A stretch of DNA of 45,609 nt from an uncultured Clostridia bacterium (GTDB lineage Bacteria; Bacillota; Clostridia; UBA1381): NCBI GenBank assembly GCA_904395315.1, contig CAJFNT010000082.1:1-45609 (forward strand), read 5' to 3'. Shown here in pieces: positions 23,758 to 34,500 of the stretch; position 1 is the first letter of the stretch, and every line of letters starts with the position of its first letter. The position numbers and the translations under genes are program-made. The notes beneath the pieces were generated by a model, which did not search any database, was not told where the DNA came from, and worked only from the letters and a program-made list of their open reading frames with translations.

Positions 23758-24756
23758 TCACCACTTCTCACAGCACACCGCCGCAATAAGCTTGACACAA
23801 GCCTCTATATCTTCAGTTTTTGCAAGCTCCGACGGTGAATGGATATATCTTACGGGCAGAGAGACAGCTCCCGCTCTCACTCCGGCTCCCGTCAGCGCGA
23901 TGGCTCCGGTGTCAGTTCCGCCGTCCGCCATTATCTCACGCTGATATTTTATCCCGTTCCTTTCCGCCGCGTCTATAAGCTTCTCTATCACAGTCTCGTC
24001 ACACATGACAGAACGGTCCATTATCTTTATCGCCGCGCCGCCGCCGAGCTTGACATCCATAGGCGGACATTCGGGAGTATCGCCCGTATCGGTCACATCG
24101 ACCGCCACAGCGTAATCAGGCATCACCGAAAAAGCCGCTGTCTTTGCGCCTCTCAGACCAACTTCCTCCTGTGTGCTGAAAACAAAATACAGATCGTTTT
24201 CGCTTTCCTCTATGAGCTCCATCGCCCTCAGCAATACACAGCAGCCCGCTCTGTTGTCGAGCGCCTTCGATATCACCGTTCCGCCGCTTTCGCAAAAGCT
24301 GCCGTCAAAGACCGCCATATCTCCGGTCTTTACCATTTTCTCGGCTTCAGCCTTATCCTTAGCTCCGATATCTATATACAGCTTTGACAGCTTAGGATCT
24401 TTATTGAACTCTTCCTCCTCCGAGCCTATGACTCCCACAGTCCCGTTCAGGAATCTTACGCGCCTTTTTGCCAGCTCGCGCGTATACAGTCCGCCGACCG
24501 CGCCGAAACGGATGAAACCGTTCTCGTCAGCATACGAGGCGATCACGCCTATCTCATCCATATGCGCGTCAAACATCAATTTTGGTCCGTTCCCCTGCCT
24601 GTGCGCTATGACGCTTCCGAGCGCGTCTGCGCTCACTTCAAACCCGAGCTTTTCCGCCTCGGCGCGTATCATATCCGACACAGCGCACTCTCTTCCCGAC
24701 GGCGCGTCCGCCTCCGTCAGCTTTTTCAGCAAATTTAAAGTCTTATCCGATCTCAT
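23758..24756 (-). CDS. M42-family (TET) aminopeptidase, third of three
   Basis: 332 residues. M42 glutamyl/leucyl aminopeptidases form dodecameric tetrahedra and trim peptides using two metals. All ligands are visible: FDAHMDEIGVIA (His), SKALDNRAGC (bridging Asp), FSTQEEVGLRGAKTA (base Glu and metal Glu), AVAVDVTDTGD (Asp) and VRYIHSPSE (His). No signal peptide, so cytoplasmic. The ATG overlaps the middle M42 gene by 14 bases with no clear ribosome-binding site, implying translational coupling. Expected to be active. Confidence 0.92.
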   Translation of the reverse strand: MRSDKTLNLLKKLTEADAPSGRECAVSDMIRAEAEKLGFEVSADALGSVIAHRQGNGPKLMFDAHMDEIGVIASYADENGFIRFGAVGGLYTRELAKRRVRFLNGTVGVIGSEEEEFNKDPKLSKLYIDIGAKDKAEAEKMVKTGDMAVFDGSFCESGGTVISKALDNRAGCCVLLRAMELIEESENDLYFVFSTQEEVGLRGAKTAAFSVMPDYAVAVDVTDTGDTPECPPMDVKLGGGAAIKIMDRSVMCDETVIEKLIDAAERNGIKYQREIMADGGTDTGAIALTGAGVRAGAVSLPVRYIHSPSELAKTEDIEACVKLIAAVCCEKW

Positions 24757-25777
24757 CGAAAATCACATCACTTTCCCCGACCAGAACCGAACACAGCTCC
24801 GCCGCGCTGTTCAGGTCATTTCTATTCATCATATTAACCGGAGTATTCTTGTATCTGCACGGTATCCCTACGGTAACGGTCCTGCACCCATCCGCAGCTG
24901 TCTGAACGGCTCCTGTCTCAGACGCGTATAGACTGCAGACCTGCTCGGTAAACTTCACCGAGTGTCTTTCCGCCGCATCCCTCGCCGCGGCGATAAGACG
25001 GGTATTCCCTATGCCGGCTCTGTCCATATGCTCCAAAACAGCCCCGCTGCCGAGCGCCGCCGTCCCGTCAGTCTTTCCCGAGACAAGATCTGACACGCAC
25101 AGAACATCGGCTACCACCGCCATATCCGGCTTTATGCCGTATGCCGCGCATGACATGCCCCTGCCCGGGATCTTGCACGGTATCTCTCGCTGCGCCGAAA
25201 AAACGTAATACGTGTCATACGCCGGAGCTATTTCCATAGCTTTTATAACGCAAACCGCTCCGAAGCGTCCGAGCGCTTTGCCGCGCAGCGTGTCGCCGTT
25301 CTCTTTGAATTGCGTGTCAAATGTCACATAATCACCGAGCGAAACACGCTTTTCAGCTCCAGATCTTTTTGAGCACCCTATATCTATATATAACGATCCG
25401 GTCTTAACAGCCGCCTCTCTCTCCTTCTTTGTCTGAAGATGGATGGCTTTCATTCCTATAACGCCCTTTACGCCCTTGTCGGTAACGACTCTCTTTGAAA
25501 TAACGGTGCGCGGATCGGGCGAGCCCACCGCCTTGAATTTCAGATATCCGCTGTCGGTCATCCCGCTCACTATAAACCCGGACTCGTCGATATTAGCTCC
25601 GATCAGCACGCGCTTTTTATCGGAACGCCCGCGCCGGAACGCGATAAGGTTCCCCATGGGATCGGTCTTGACACTGTCGCATTTGCCGGAAACAACGCTC
25701 TTTATATATTCTCTCACCTCAGTCTCACAGCCCGACACACCGAAAAGCTCGCTGAGTTTTTTTAAAGAGAAAGCCAT
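24743..25777 (-). CDS. Degenerate M42-family protein (predicted pseudoenzyme), second of three
   Basis: 344 residues, full length with a good site (GGGGAG) before the ATG, and clearly homologous to its neighbours (TDPMGNLIAFRRG, GIKPDMAVVADV). Yet the catalytic positions are replaced: metal His by Asn62 (GANIDESG), bridging Asp by Gly170 (GKALGRFGA), base Glu by Arg197 (SAQREIP) and the last metal His by Asn311 (CRYKNTPV). Glu198 and Asp224 remain. The frame is open, and neither stop nor frameshift is seen, so it is a conserved protein and not a decayed gene. It could assemble with the active paralogues as a structural or regulatory subunit. Confidence 0.85.
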   Translation of the reverse strand: MAFSLKKLSELFGVSGCETEVREYIKSVVSGKCDSVKTDPMGNLIAFRRGRSDKKRVLIGANIDESGFIVSGMTDSGYLKFKAVGSPDPRTVISKRVVTDKGVKGVIGMKAIHLQTKKEREAAVKTGSLYIDIGCSKRSGAEKRVSLGDYVTFDTQFKENGDTLRGKALGRFGAVCVIKAMEIAPAYDTYYVFSAQREIPCKIPGRGMSCAAYGIKPDMAVVADVLCVSDLVSGKTDGTAALGSGAVLEHMDRAGIGNTRLIAAARDAAERHSVKFTEQVCSLYASETGAVQTAADGCRTVTVGIPCRYKNTPVNMMNRNDLNSAAELCSVLVGESDVIFDEIG

Positions 25778-26790
25778 GACAGATCACTCCCCAATCCTTT
25801 GATAAACTCTGTAAGCAGCTCCGATGCCGCGCTGACGTCACGCAGATCGAGAGTCTCCACAGACGTGTGCATATACCGAAGCGGTATCGAGATAAGCGCC
25901 GTGGGAATCCCGGCGCCCGAGACCTGTATCTCCCACGCATCCGTTCCGGTGCATCCACCGTCAACATCTATGCTGTATTTTATATTCTTCGCGCGCGCGG
26001 TCTCAACGAGCCGCTCCGTTATCTTCGGATGAAGGTTCGGGCCGCGTGAGATCACCGCGCCGCTGCCCAACTCGAAGGCATTTTTATCGTTATCTGGAGT
26101 TATCCCGTGAGTGACATCCATAGCCACAGCCATATCCGGCATTATGCCGTATGACGACGTTTTGCCTCCGCGGCAGCCTACCTCCTCCTGCACCGCCGCC
26201 GCGACGTATACATCACAGCTGAGCTTTTCATTCCTGAGGTTCTTCATGACCGATATCAGCGCCGCCACGCTTGCGCGGTCATCCATAGTTTTCGCGCTGA
26301 ACCGATGCTTTCCGAGCCCGCCCACGGACTGCGGAAGCGTTACGGCATCGCCCACTCTCACAAGCTCCTTTACCCTGTCCGGCAAAAGGCCGGTATCTAT
26401 GATCATATCTTCGGGTCTGTAGCTCTTAGATGTGTCCGTCATCTCACGCGGCATAACGCCTATAACACCTTCTATATCCTCTTCTCCGTGCACTGTCACC
26501 TCCAGTGACGGAAGTATCCTTTCATCGACTCCGCCCACATCGGTAAACTTCAGCGCGCCGTTCTCTTTTATCTCAGATACCATCAAGCCGATCTCATCGA
26601 TATGCGCCTCAAGCAGGACCGATGGCGCGTTCTCTTTCCCGCAGCTCCTATAAGCGATGACGCTGCCGAGCGGATCGACGCGAACATCGCCGCAATACTT
26701 ACCGAGTATTTCCGACACCTCAGCCGCAACGCGTTTCTCTCTTCCGGAGATACCGCGGAGATCGCTCAATCTCTTTATAAGTTTCCGCAT
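25762..26790 (-). CDS. M42-family (TET) aminopeptidase, first of three
   Basis: 342 residues. All M42 catalytic elements are present: LEAHIDEIGLMV (His), AKTMDDRASVAA (Asp), AAVQEEVGCRGGKTSS (two Glu), AVAMDVTHGI (Asp) and LRYMHTSVET (His). Cytoplasmic, no signal. AAAGGAG lies seven bases before the ATG. It starts 21 bases after murD ends and overlaps the degenerate paralogue by 16 bases, so the three M42 genes are a translationally linked cassette within the murD operon. Confidence 0.92.
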   Translation of the reverse strand: MRKLIKRLSDLRGISGREKRVAAEVSEILGKYCGDVRVDPLGSVIAYRSCGKENAPSVLLEAHIDEIGLMVSEIKENGALKFTDVGGVDERILPSLEVTVHGEEDIEGVIGVMPREMTDTSKSYRPEDMIIDTGLLPDRVKELVRVGDAVTLPQSVGGLGKHRFSAKTMDDRASVAALISVMKNLRNEKLSCDVYVAAAVQEEVGCRGGKTSSYGIMPDMAVAMDVTHGITPDNDKNAFELGSGAVISRGPNLHPKITERLVETARAKNIKYSIDVDGGCTGTDAWEIQVSGAGIPTALISIPLRYMHTSVETLDLRDVSAASELLTEFIKGLGSDLSWLSL

Positions 26791-26811
26791 TTTACTGCTC
26801 CTTTCGCTCGA

Positions 26812-28170
26812 TCAAAGCTCATTCACAAGCTTTTTGAACAGATCGCCGCGCTCCTCGAAATTCCTGAACATATCGAAACTTGTAGACGCCGGTGAAAGCA
26901 GAACGACATCGCCGCTTTTCGCCTCTCCATGCGCCGCCGCCACAGCCTCCGGATAGGTCTGTGCTCTTATGATCTTCACCTCGCCGGCGCGCCCCGCGGC
27001 TCTGAGCGCATCCTCGATTTTGTCACTCGTGGCGCCTATAAGTATCAACGTCTTTACGTGATCGGCTATCGGCTCTCCGAGCTCGTCATATGGGATACCC
27101 TTATCCTTGCCTCCGGCGATCATTATCACCTTTTCCGGGAACACCCGCAGTGTATTTATCGTCCTGTTAGGGCTTGAATCGATCGAGCTGTTATAATACT
27201 TCACACCGTCAAGCTCGCGCACAAGCTCGATCCTGTGCTGAACGCCGCCGAAATTCTTCGCGACATAGTTTATGTCTTCTTTCCCTGCCAGTCCCCATAC
27301 CGCGCCTATCGCAGCCATGTAATTCTCCACATTGTGCATGCCCGGTATCTTTATATCCTTTATGTCGAGCACCGGTTCACCCTCGCATATGATCATATCG
27401 TCCCGCAGACAAACCGACGCGTTCATTTTTCTTGAGAACATCTTCACATCCACATGCGCCAGCGGCAAAAGCGCCGCGCAGTCGCGGTTGTCGGCATTCA
27501 GGATGAGCTTATTGTCACGGCTCATATGCCTGAATATGTTCGTCTTCGCCTCTATATATTCATTATAATCTTTATGCCAATCAAGATGGTTCGGGCTGAG
27601 GTTGGTTATAACTCCGATCTCCGGCGAATATTTCATGGTATGCAGCTGAAAGGATGAGAGCTCCAGTATCGCGTAATCGTCTTCTGTCATCTTGTCAACA
27701 TCCGAAAGCAGCGGTCTGCCTATGTTCCCGCCGAGCCAGGTCTTGTAACCCGCATGCGTCATTATCTCATATATCAGCGTTGTGGTGGTCGTTTTTCCGT
27801 CCGAGCCGGTCACGGCTATGATATGCGACGGACACAGCTCAAAAAACGTCTCCATCTCCGATGTTATACGCGCCCCGCGCGCTGCCGCAGCCGCCAGCTC
27901 AGGCACATCTATACGCATCCCGGGCGTTTTGAATATTATATCATCGGTGAGACCGCTCAAATAATCATCACCCGTTTTCAGCTTCACGCCGAGCTTCTCG
28001 CATCTTTCATAGTTTTCACCGAGCCATTCCCTGTCATGCTTATCGCATGCGGTAACGTTCGCTCCCGCCGCGCAGAGATACTCGATAAGAGGCATATTTG
28101 AGATACCTATGCCTATAACCGTCACGTTTTTTCCTTTTATGCTTTCTCTGAACAGATCAGCCTTTGTCAT
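26812..28170 (-). CDS. murD: UDP-N-acetylmuramoyl-L-alanine--D-glutamate ligase
   Basis: 452 residues. Cytoplasmic Mur ligase adding D-glutamate to UDP-MurNAc-L-Ala in peptidoglycan synthesis. Seen: N-terminal Rossmann NVTVIGIGISNMPLIEYL, FKTPGMRIDVPEL, P-loop AVTGSDGKTTTTTLIYE, LELSSFQLHTM, ITNLSPNHLDWH, the third domain FGGVQHRIELVRE and YNSSIDSSPNRTINTL, ending LLSPASTSFDMFRNFEERGD. The ORF-track start at 28224 is too early; the ATG at 28170 with AAGGAG upstream gives the usual length. Unusually it is not in a dcw cluster with other mur genes but heads an operon of three M42 genes and a surface peptidase. Confidence 0.95.
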   Translation of the reverse strand: MTKADLFRESIKGKNVTVIGIGISNMPLIEYLCAAGANVTACDKHDREWLGENYERCEKLGVKLKTGDDYLSGLTDDIIFKTPGMRIDVPELAAAAARGARITSEMETFFELCPSHIIAVTGSDGKTTTTTLIYEIMTHAGYKTWLGGNIGRPLLSDVDKMTEDDYAILELSSFQLHTMKYSPEIGVITNLSPNHLDWHKDYNEYIEAKTNIFRHMSRDNKLILNADNRDCAALLPLAHVDVKMFSRKMNASVCLRDDMIICEGEPVLDIKDIKIPGMHNVENYMAAIGAVWGLAGKEDINYVAKNFGGVQHRIELVRELDGVKYYNSSIDSSPNRTINTLRVFPEKVIMIAGGKDKGIPYDELGEPIADHVKTLILIGATSDKIEDALRAAGRAGEVKIIRAQTYPEAVAAAHGEAKSGDVVLLSPASTSFDMFRNFEERGDLFKKLVNEL

Positions 28171-28250
28171 CTTTAGAGAACATCTCCTTAATATAATAAA
28201 ATGATCTTGACACGCGCACACCATACGCGGTCTGCGCGCCTACATATAGT

Positions 28251-28279
28251 ATTATACTAAAAACACAACAAAATGTAAA
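28251..28279 (-). promoter_or_regulatory. Sigma-A promoter of the murD operon
   Basis: Minus strand TTTACA (28279-28274), 17-base spacer, TATAAT (28256-28251), about 80 bases before the murD ATG. Confidence 0.7.
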
Positions 28280-28336
28280 GTCTTTTTGAAAATATAACTA
28301 AATTCTTCACCTGTTTCGAATTATTTTATACAATGA

Positions 28337-28361
28337 AAGAGCCGCCAAAACGGCGGCTCTT
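28337..28361 (-). terminator. Terminator at the end of the export/surface-protein operon
   Basis: Minus strand AGAGCCGCC and GGCGGCTCT form a nine-base stem with a short loop, followed by TTCATTGT. It starts about 25 bases after the stop of the double-glycine peptide gene. Confidence 0.65.
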
Positions 28362-28384
28362 CCGAAAGATCCATGCGATCTCTC

Positions 28385-28540
28385 TTATATCTTGCTCTTG
28401 GTGTCATCACTTATTTCTGTTGTTTTTGTGTACTGCACATTTCTGATGGATCCACCCGTTACCTGCTCAAGATCATCAAGATCAAGTTCCTGTTCTGTAT
28501 TCTCATCATTGTTTACAGCCGTGTTCTTTTCCTCTTTCAT
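28385..28540 (-). CDS. Double-glycine leader peptide (predicted PCAT substrate)
   Basis: 51 residues, below the cutoff of the ORF track. Translation: leader MKEEKNTAVNNDENTEQ then ELDLDDLEQVTGG, core SIRNVQYTKTTEISDDTKSKI (21 residues). The leader matches the double-glycine consensus with hydrophobic residues at -4 (Val), -7 (Leu) and -12 (Leu) before Gly-Gly, the site cut by C39 peptidases. Such a peptidase is encoded in the same operon. AAGGAGGTGAA, embedded in the end of the giant SLH gene, is a strong ribosome-binding site; the ATG starts one base after that gene's stop. The core has no cysteine and is polar with mixed charge, unlike pore-forming bacteriocins. A signalling peptide or unmodified effector fits better; no modifying enzyme is visible. 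Confidence 0.85.
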   Translation of the reverse strand: MKEEKNTAVNNDENTEQELDLDDLEQVTGGSIRNVQYTKTTEISDDTKSKI

Positions 28541-28541
28541 C

Positions 28542-31500
28542 TCAGTTCACCTCCTTCACATCCAAAATGTTACATATAACAACCGTTCCCTCTGCGCGTG
28601 TCATATTTGCCTTCGGATCGAATTCGCCTGTGTCTCTGCCGTTTATGATGCCCATTGACGCAAGCGTATTTACGTCCTCCACAGCCCAGTCCGAAATGCT
28701 TTCAGCGTCCGTAAAGACTGTCTCGTTCCCTTTGTCCGCCGAAATACCGGCAATAGTTATAAAACGGTTTACCATAGCAGCCATCTGTTCTCTTGTTATG
28801 AGCGCTTCCGGCGCAAATGTTCCGTCACCCATACCTTCAGCTACTCCGCATGATACAGCCCAGTTCACCGCCTCGGAATACCATGCGTCAGTCATCACGT
28901 CATCAAATACAGGCACTTCAATGCTGCCCGAGCCAACGAGCCCGGTGTTCATAAGTATCTGAGCAAACTGCGCCCTTGTGATATTCCCGTCAGGCTCAAA
29001 CATTCTGTCACTCATACCGTTTACGATACCGTCAGCCGCGAGTCTTTCAATATAGTCCTCCGCCCAGTGACCGGATATATCATCAAATATGCTTTCACCG
29101 GAAACAGGTGATTCGCTTGAAGCCGGCAAATCGGTAGGAGTCTCTGAAGGCGCAGGAGATTCTGTAGCTCTCACACTGCTTCCTCCGCCGCCGCGATTTG
29201 GCCTTCTTGTCGCTTCAGGAGATTCTGACGGCTCTGCACCATCGTCTGTTACAGTTATCTCGGCAGTTACCGTTATGATATCTCCTTCCGGTATCTCTTC
29301 GCTCCAATCGGTGATCTCCGCATTTCCGAACGAGTCAAATATCACCGTGTCCTTATAAGGGACAAGCATTCCTGTCAGAGTAGTCTTGCCCTCGCCAGAC
29401 GCCATGATCGTATTTGAGAAATCGATCGAGGCTACGCCGCTGTCTGATGAGCTCAGCCATTTGACCTTAAGCTGTCCATCCTCAACACCGTTTATTACGG
29501 GCTGTATCTGCTTTTCATCTCCGACATTCAGCGTATATTTCCCATCATTCTCAAATTCCACATCTGTTACTTTATCCAAAAGCGCTATCGTCTCAGAATC
29601 AAATTCCTTTGTTATCTCTTCTTCAAATTCTCGTACAGTTTCTCCGTCCGAAGTGATCTCGATCTCTATAGCGGCTTTTCCGACGCCATCGGTTATGTCA
29701 TACATATCGTCGCTTACGTCAAGTGTCAGATCAAGCTGCGCCGTTTCTCCAACGGCCAACGAGCTCATAACTGCGCTGCCTATCTCTGAATCTTTGGAGC
29801 GCGCCGTGATCTTGAGCTCACCGAAATCTTTATTTCCGATGTTTGTCAGATCCGCTATGAACGCATACCGTTCTGCTCCCTCCTCGTCAACAAACAAATC
29901 TGTGGTACCGTTGGCTATATCGATCTCAGCAGCCTGCTCGACCTTTACAGATACCGGCTCATCATCGTTTATATATGCCTCTATCGTTACGTCCGATATG
30001 TCCTCGGGCATGGTCATATTCATATCAACATATTCAGAAGTTCCGCCCGGGACTGCCGATCCTACGCTCTGTGTTCCGACAACTTCTCCGTTCATTTCAA
30101 AAGTTATTGTTACAGGATCATATTCCGGCAGCAATCCCTCATTCCTTATCTCAGCCGTAACAGTTACATTTCCTCCGGCTGCCGGGTTCGTATCACTGAG
30201 CGAGACTCCCGTAAGCTTTATATCATCGTACGGGATATGCTTTACGAGAACAAGCGATGAGTCAGCATCATCATTATAGCTGCCTTTTCCGCAGCCGGCA
30301 TATATAACACCGTCTACCACGGAAACGCCTATTCCTGAATAGAATACATCCTCGCCGCCGCTGGTAAGCATGACCGGATCGCTCCAGAATGCTTCCTCTG
30401 ATGTTCCGTCACCCGATCCCGCACCGCTTTCATCTTCCGCCGCATTGACTTCATCTGCGTCGTTTTCATAAACAGCGTTGCCGTTGAACGCAGACGCGAA
30501 TATCTCTCTTGAAGTACCATTCATATCCGTCCAGAACAAATAGAGTTTGCCGTCGCCGTCCACGCATACATCGTAGTCTATTATATTATCAGCCGCAACA
30601 GCGTTATCCGCCTCGAGAGGGATAGTCTCGGCGGGCGTCGTCACCTCTGTTCCGTCACTTAACGTGTATGAATGCTCGCTCTTATAGTTCTGAAGAACAT
30701 AATATGACGTAGTCCCTTCCGTTATCAGAGCATATTTATTGTTTGATATGGCATCCGTTACATCAAGATATTTTATCTCTCCGTGATCGGACTCCTCATC
30801 CTGTTCACCGTAGAACAGATAGGTCACATCATTGTCCGCTCTTCCAAATTTCGGTGACATATATGTTCCTGTCTCAGACGTTACCCTTATATTATGTGTG
30901 AAGCTGTTTTCACTGAAATTATATATCTGCATGAAAACATCTCTATCGTTAATAGTCTCGAGATCACGGTCCCAATCCACCGTCCACGCAAAAAGCGCAA
31001 GACCGTTGTATGATATAGCATCGGTATCAACTATCCTAAGCATTTCTGGACTGCTGCTGTCTATCCTTACGTCTAAGAACCTCTGACCATACCATTGCTC
31101 TCTGTATGTGTCCTTATCGTCTACGCCTTCAAGTTCTTCGTCTGTATAATACGACCCGTCATTGCTCCACGCTCCGTTTTCATAGAACAGATATGCCGTC
31201 ACAGATGCCGCATCCGCTATATCCGACTGCTTTGAAAGATCATCGTATTCAGTCTTTGTATAATAGAGTATGATCCTGTCTGTCTGGCTGTCATATGCGG
31301 CTCTCGGAAGAACATCTGCCGTATAATCCTCATCCGTTGTTTTTGTGAGCTGAGTTATCTCACCGAATGTCTTGTCGGTCTTATCGAAGAACGCCGCTTT
31401 TATGTTGAGCGATTTCAATGCGTCCTCGACCGTAGCGCCGGATTCAAACTCTTTATCAGCTGACGACCATGTAACAAGAAGTCTGTCACCGAGATCGTAT

Positions 31501-34500
31501 ACGTCCGGATAATCGTCCATCGTTCCGTCATCGTCTATAAGCTGCGGTTCAGACCAATTATCGCCATCGCCTATAGAATAGAATACAGCACGTTTATTCA
31601 CATCGTTTCTGTCCGTGTCGTCATCGACAAATACCATAAGCATCTCGCTGTCATTTATTTTTGTCACACTTACATATGGATTTCCCGCGGCACCCTTGAG
31701 CAGTTCCGTCTCTGTCGTTCCGTTATCATTCGACATCAATGAAAAGGTATTGCTGTTCCAATCTCCTCTGTTATCAAGATAATCTCTCGATACAGGCATA
31801 TCCATTATCAGATCGGCATCGCTGTCCTGCGACATAAAGTCCGATACAGAGCTGAGAGATATCGTCGGATCCTGTTCATAGTCAAAATCGATGTGCTCAT
31901 TCTGCCCATCTGTGTTGAACAGCTTTGTTGTCGTGACATCCTCGTAATTCTTTGAATACACCGTAAATCCTATCAAGTCTATCTGCCATCCGAGATCCAC
32001 ACGCATATCTCCGTAGGCATCCGTGCGGCTTTCACCGAACCTGAAATCCATATCAAAAGTAAATCTTGCATTTCCCTTTACCGCTATAATGCCGTTATAA
32101 TCAACACCGAGTCCCACGGCCACTTCAGGATTTAGAAAGATGTATCCCTCGCGTCGTACACTGTTGTTGAATTTTTTGAATACGCCGAAATCCTCCGATG
32201 TATACGGAACAGCGTCCTCTGTCTCATAGCTGTCCTGATAGTCATTATACATATGATAGATCCCTGCCATATCACCGTTGAGCTGGAAAGAAACGAGTAT
32301 GCCCAAGCCTATCGGCAAAACTATCTTTTGGTCTGCGCTCGCGTCAAAATCCGCCTTCACATAGAATATCAGATCTTCGAAATATGTGTTTCCATCGCTT
32401 CTTGAAGAAAGCGTGAGATTGAATCCCACAGACGGTGTAACGGACCACTTGAAGCTTCCCTGTGTGTTATATTTGCTTGCGGCAGGCGCAGCTCCCGTTA
32501 TATCACCGCTCTCCACCTTCTTAAGATACTCACCCATCTGCTCTTCATATGACTTTTTGCTGTCCCATTCTTTAGATCCGGAACCGAGCTCTTTCGAAAA
32601 ACCAAATGAATAACTGTTCTGAAGCCATGTATACTTCGCCTTATCCTCTTCAGGAATATTTTCCGGTGTGTAACTTGATCCGGTAACTTTAAACGCGCTT
32701 ATGGAACCGAGATCTATATCTCCAAGAGGATTTCCTATTATATCCTCCACCACGCCCGTGGTTATAACATCCTCAAGAGACGAGCTGCCTATCATAGGGA
32801 ATATGAACTCGTCAAGAGTAAGCGCCGCATAGAAATCATACCCCGTGTCTATCGGCGTGTACCATTTCCCATTTTGATCGCAGAACTGAACATACACTTT
32901 ATATCCGAACGCCATATCTTTTTTCGGATTGAATGCAAGCTCAGCCGTATAATTTGTCCCGTTCGTTGACTCTGTTACAACATAATCATCCGGCTTTGCG
33001 GAACAATCGACCGCCTGATATCCTTGGTCGTTATATATATAGAATCTCGCTTTGGATGGAGTTACAGCGCTGCCTGAGCTCACCGAGACCTTGAGCCTCA
33101 GCGTGTCATCCTCAACAGTTACCATGTTATCCGCCACAGATCCTGTTTTTACATCATACGCTGCAGATACAGAATCTGCCGTGAACCTCTCAAGCGCCGG
33201 AAGCACCATCTGTGTTCTGCTCTCAATGCTCGCAGTGGCATTGTATTCCATACCATCGACCGAAAGCGATGCGCTTACCGTTCCCCATGAAGGAAGTCCG
33301 CCCATCTCAATTGAATAATTGCCGTTCGCGTCAGTCATTCCCGTAAAACCGGCAATATTCATATAAGCGCCTGACACCGGCACATATTCAGTCGTCTTTT
33401 TCCCATTAACGAGATCATATAAATTTGTCTTTTCTCTTACTACCTTACCGCTCTGTGTCCTCGTTTTATCCATGACTTTCGGCACAAACTCATAATAGTA
33501 ACGGGTATTGTCCTGATCCAGTGAAATATTCAGCTTGTTTCCGTATACATATGTAGGATTGCTGCTGTTGTTTCTGTCTGTTCTGGAAGTTATCCCATCA
33601 TCTCCAGAATCCCCGATAGTGCCGTCGTTGTCAGTATCTCCGGACATATTTGCCCATGATATATAGTATCCCTCCGGAGCGTATGCCGTAAGGTTATAGT
33701 TCTTGCCTATGTAAGGATCCTTTAGCCACATCGAACCCGAAGCGTCAGTTGTTTCTCCGGCTCCGCCTTCCGTTGTGTTTGTTACAACATTTCTAAAATC
33801 ATCTGTTATCTCCTCTGAATCGTTCTCATACGCCATCGGAGAATACCCTACATAGAAAGTCTGATCGCCCGTTGCCGGACACATGGAAAGGCTGTTGTCA
33901 GCAACGATGTCAGCCATTGTATAATCTGTAGCATCTATAGTAACTCCGCTGCTTGAATCACCGCTGAACTTTGTTTCGCCTTCCTTATAATACTCGATCC
34001 CTCCGACAGCGTTATTGTAATGATACCACCATCGCACACCAGCAGGCGTCCTGTCACCGGCAGGCGCTGTTTTCACTCGTATCACCGAATATTTCGGGAC
34101 CTGAATCGAATAATAATCGAGCCATCCCGCATGGAGCTGTTTGCTGAGCATACCGCCGTCACATGCCTCAATGATATTTAAAATATGCGAGCATAAATGA
34201 TCAGGATCATATTTTCCTTTTGAATCTGATTTTGTGTCGTCTCTGTCAGTATTCTCAAAATTGACAGTCACCGTCTCCTGCTTATAAACAGGATATATCT
34301 TTATAGTTTCATCTTTGTTTGCGCTTGACAACACGCCTTTATTTATAAGTGTTTTGATAAAGTTTTGGTTCGGCGTTACAGTTACAGCGTGTGATGAATT
34401 GTCAGCAGAAACATAATACACATTGCTGCTTCTGTATCTTCCGTTTTCATAAAGTGTATGATCAGTTATATCGCCTTTACAGAAATACACGCCCGCAAGA

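Noticed and set aside
23758-26790. Recent tandem duplication of the M42 genes
   Set aside because: The three proteins are clearly divergent from each other, so the duplication is old; only the loss of catalytic residues in the middle copy is noteworthy.
28373-28658. Plus-strand ORFs 28373-28579 and 28392-28658 in the gap after murD
   Set aside because: They lie antisense to the double-glycine peptide gene and the end of the giant gene, have no ribosome-binding site and no family resemblance.
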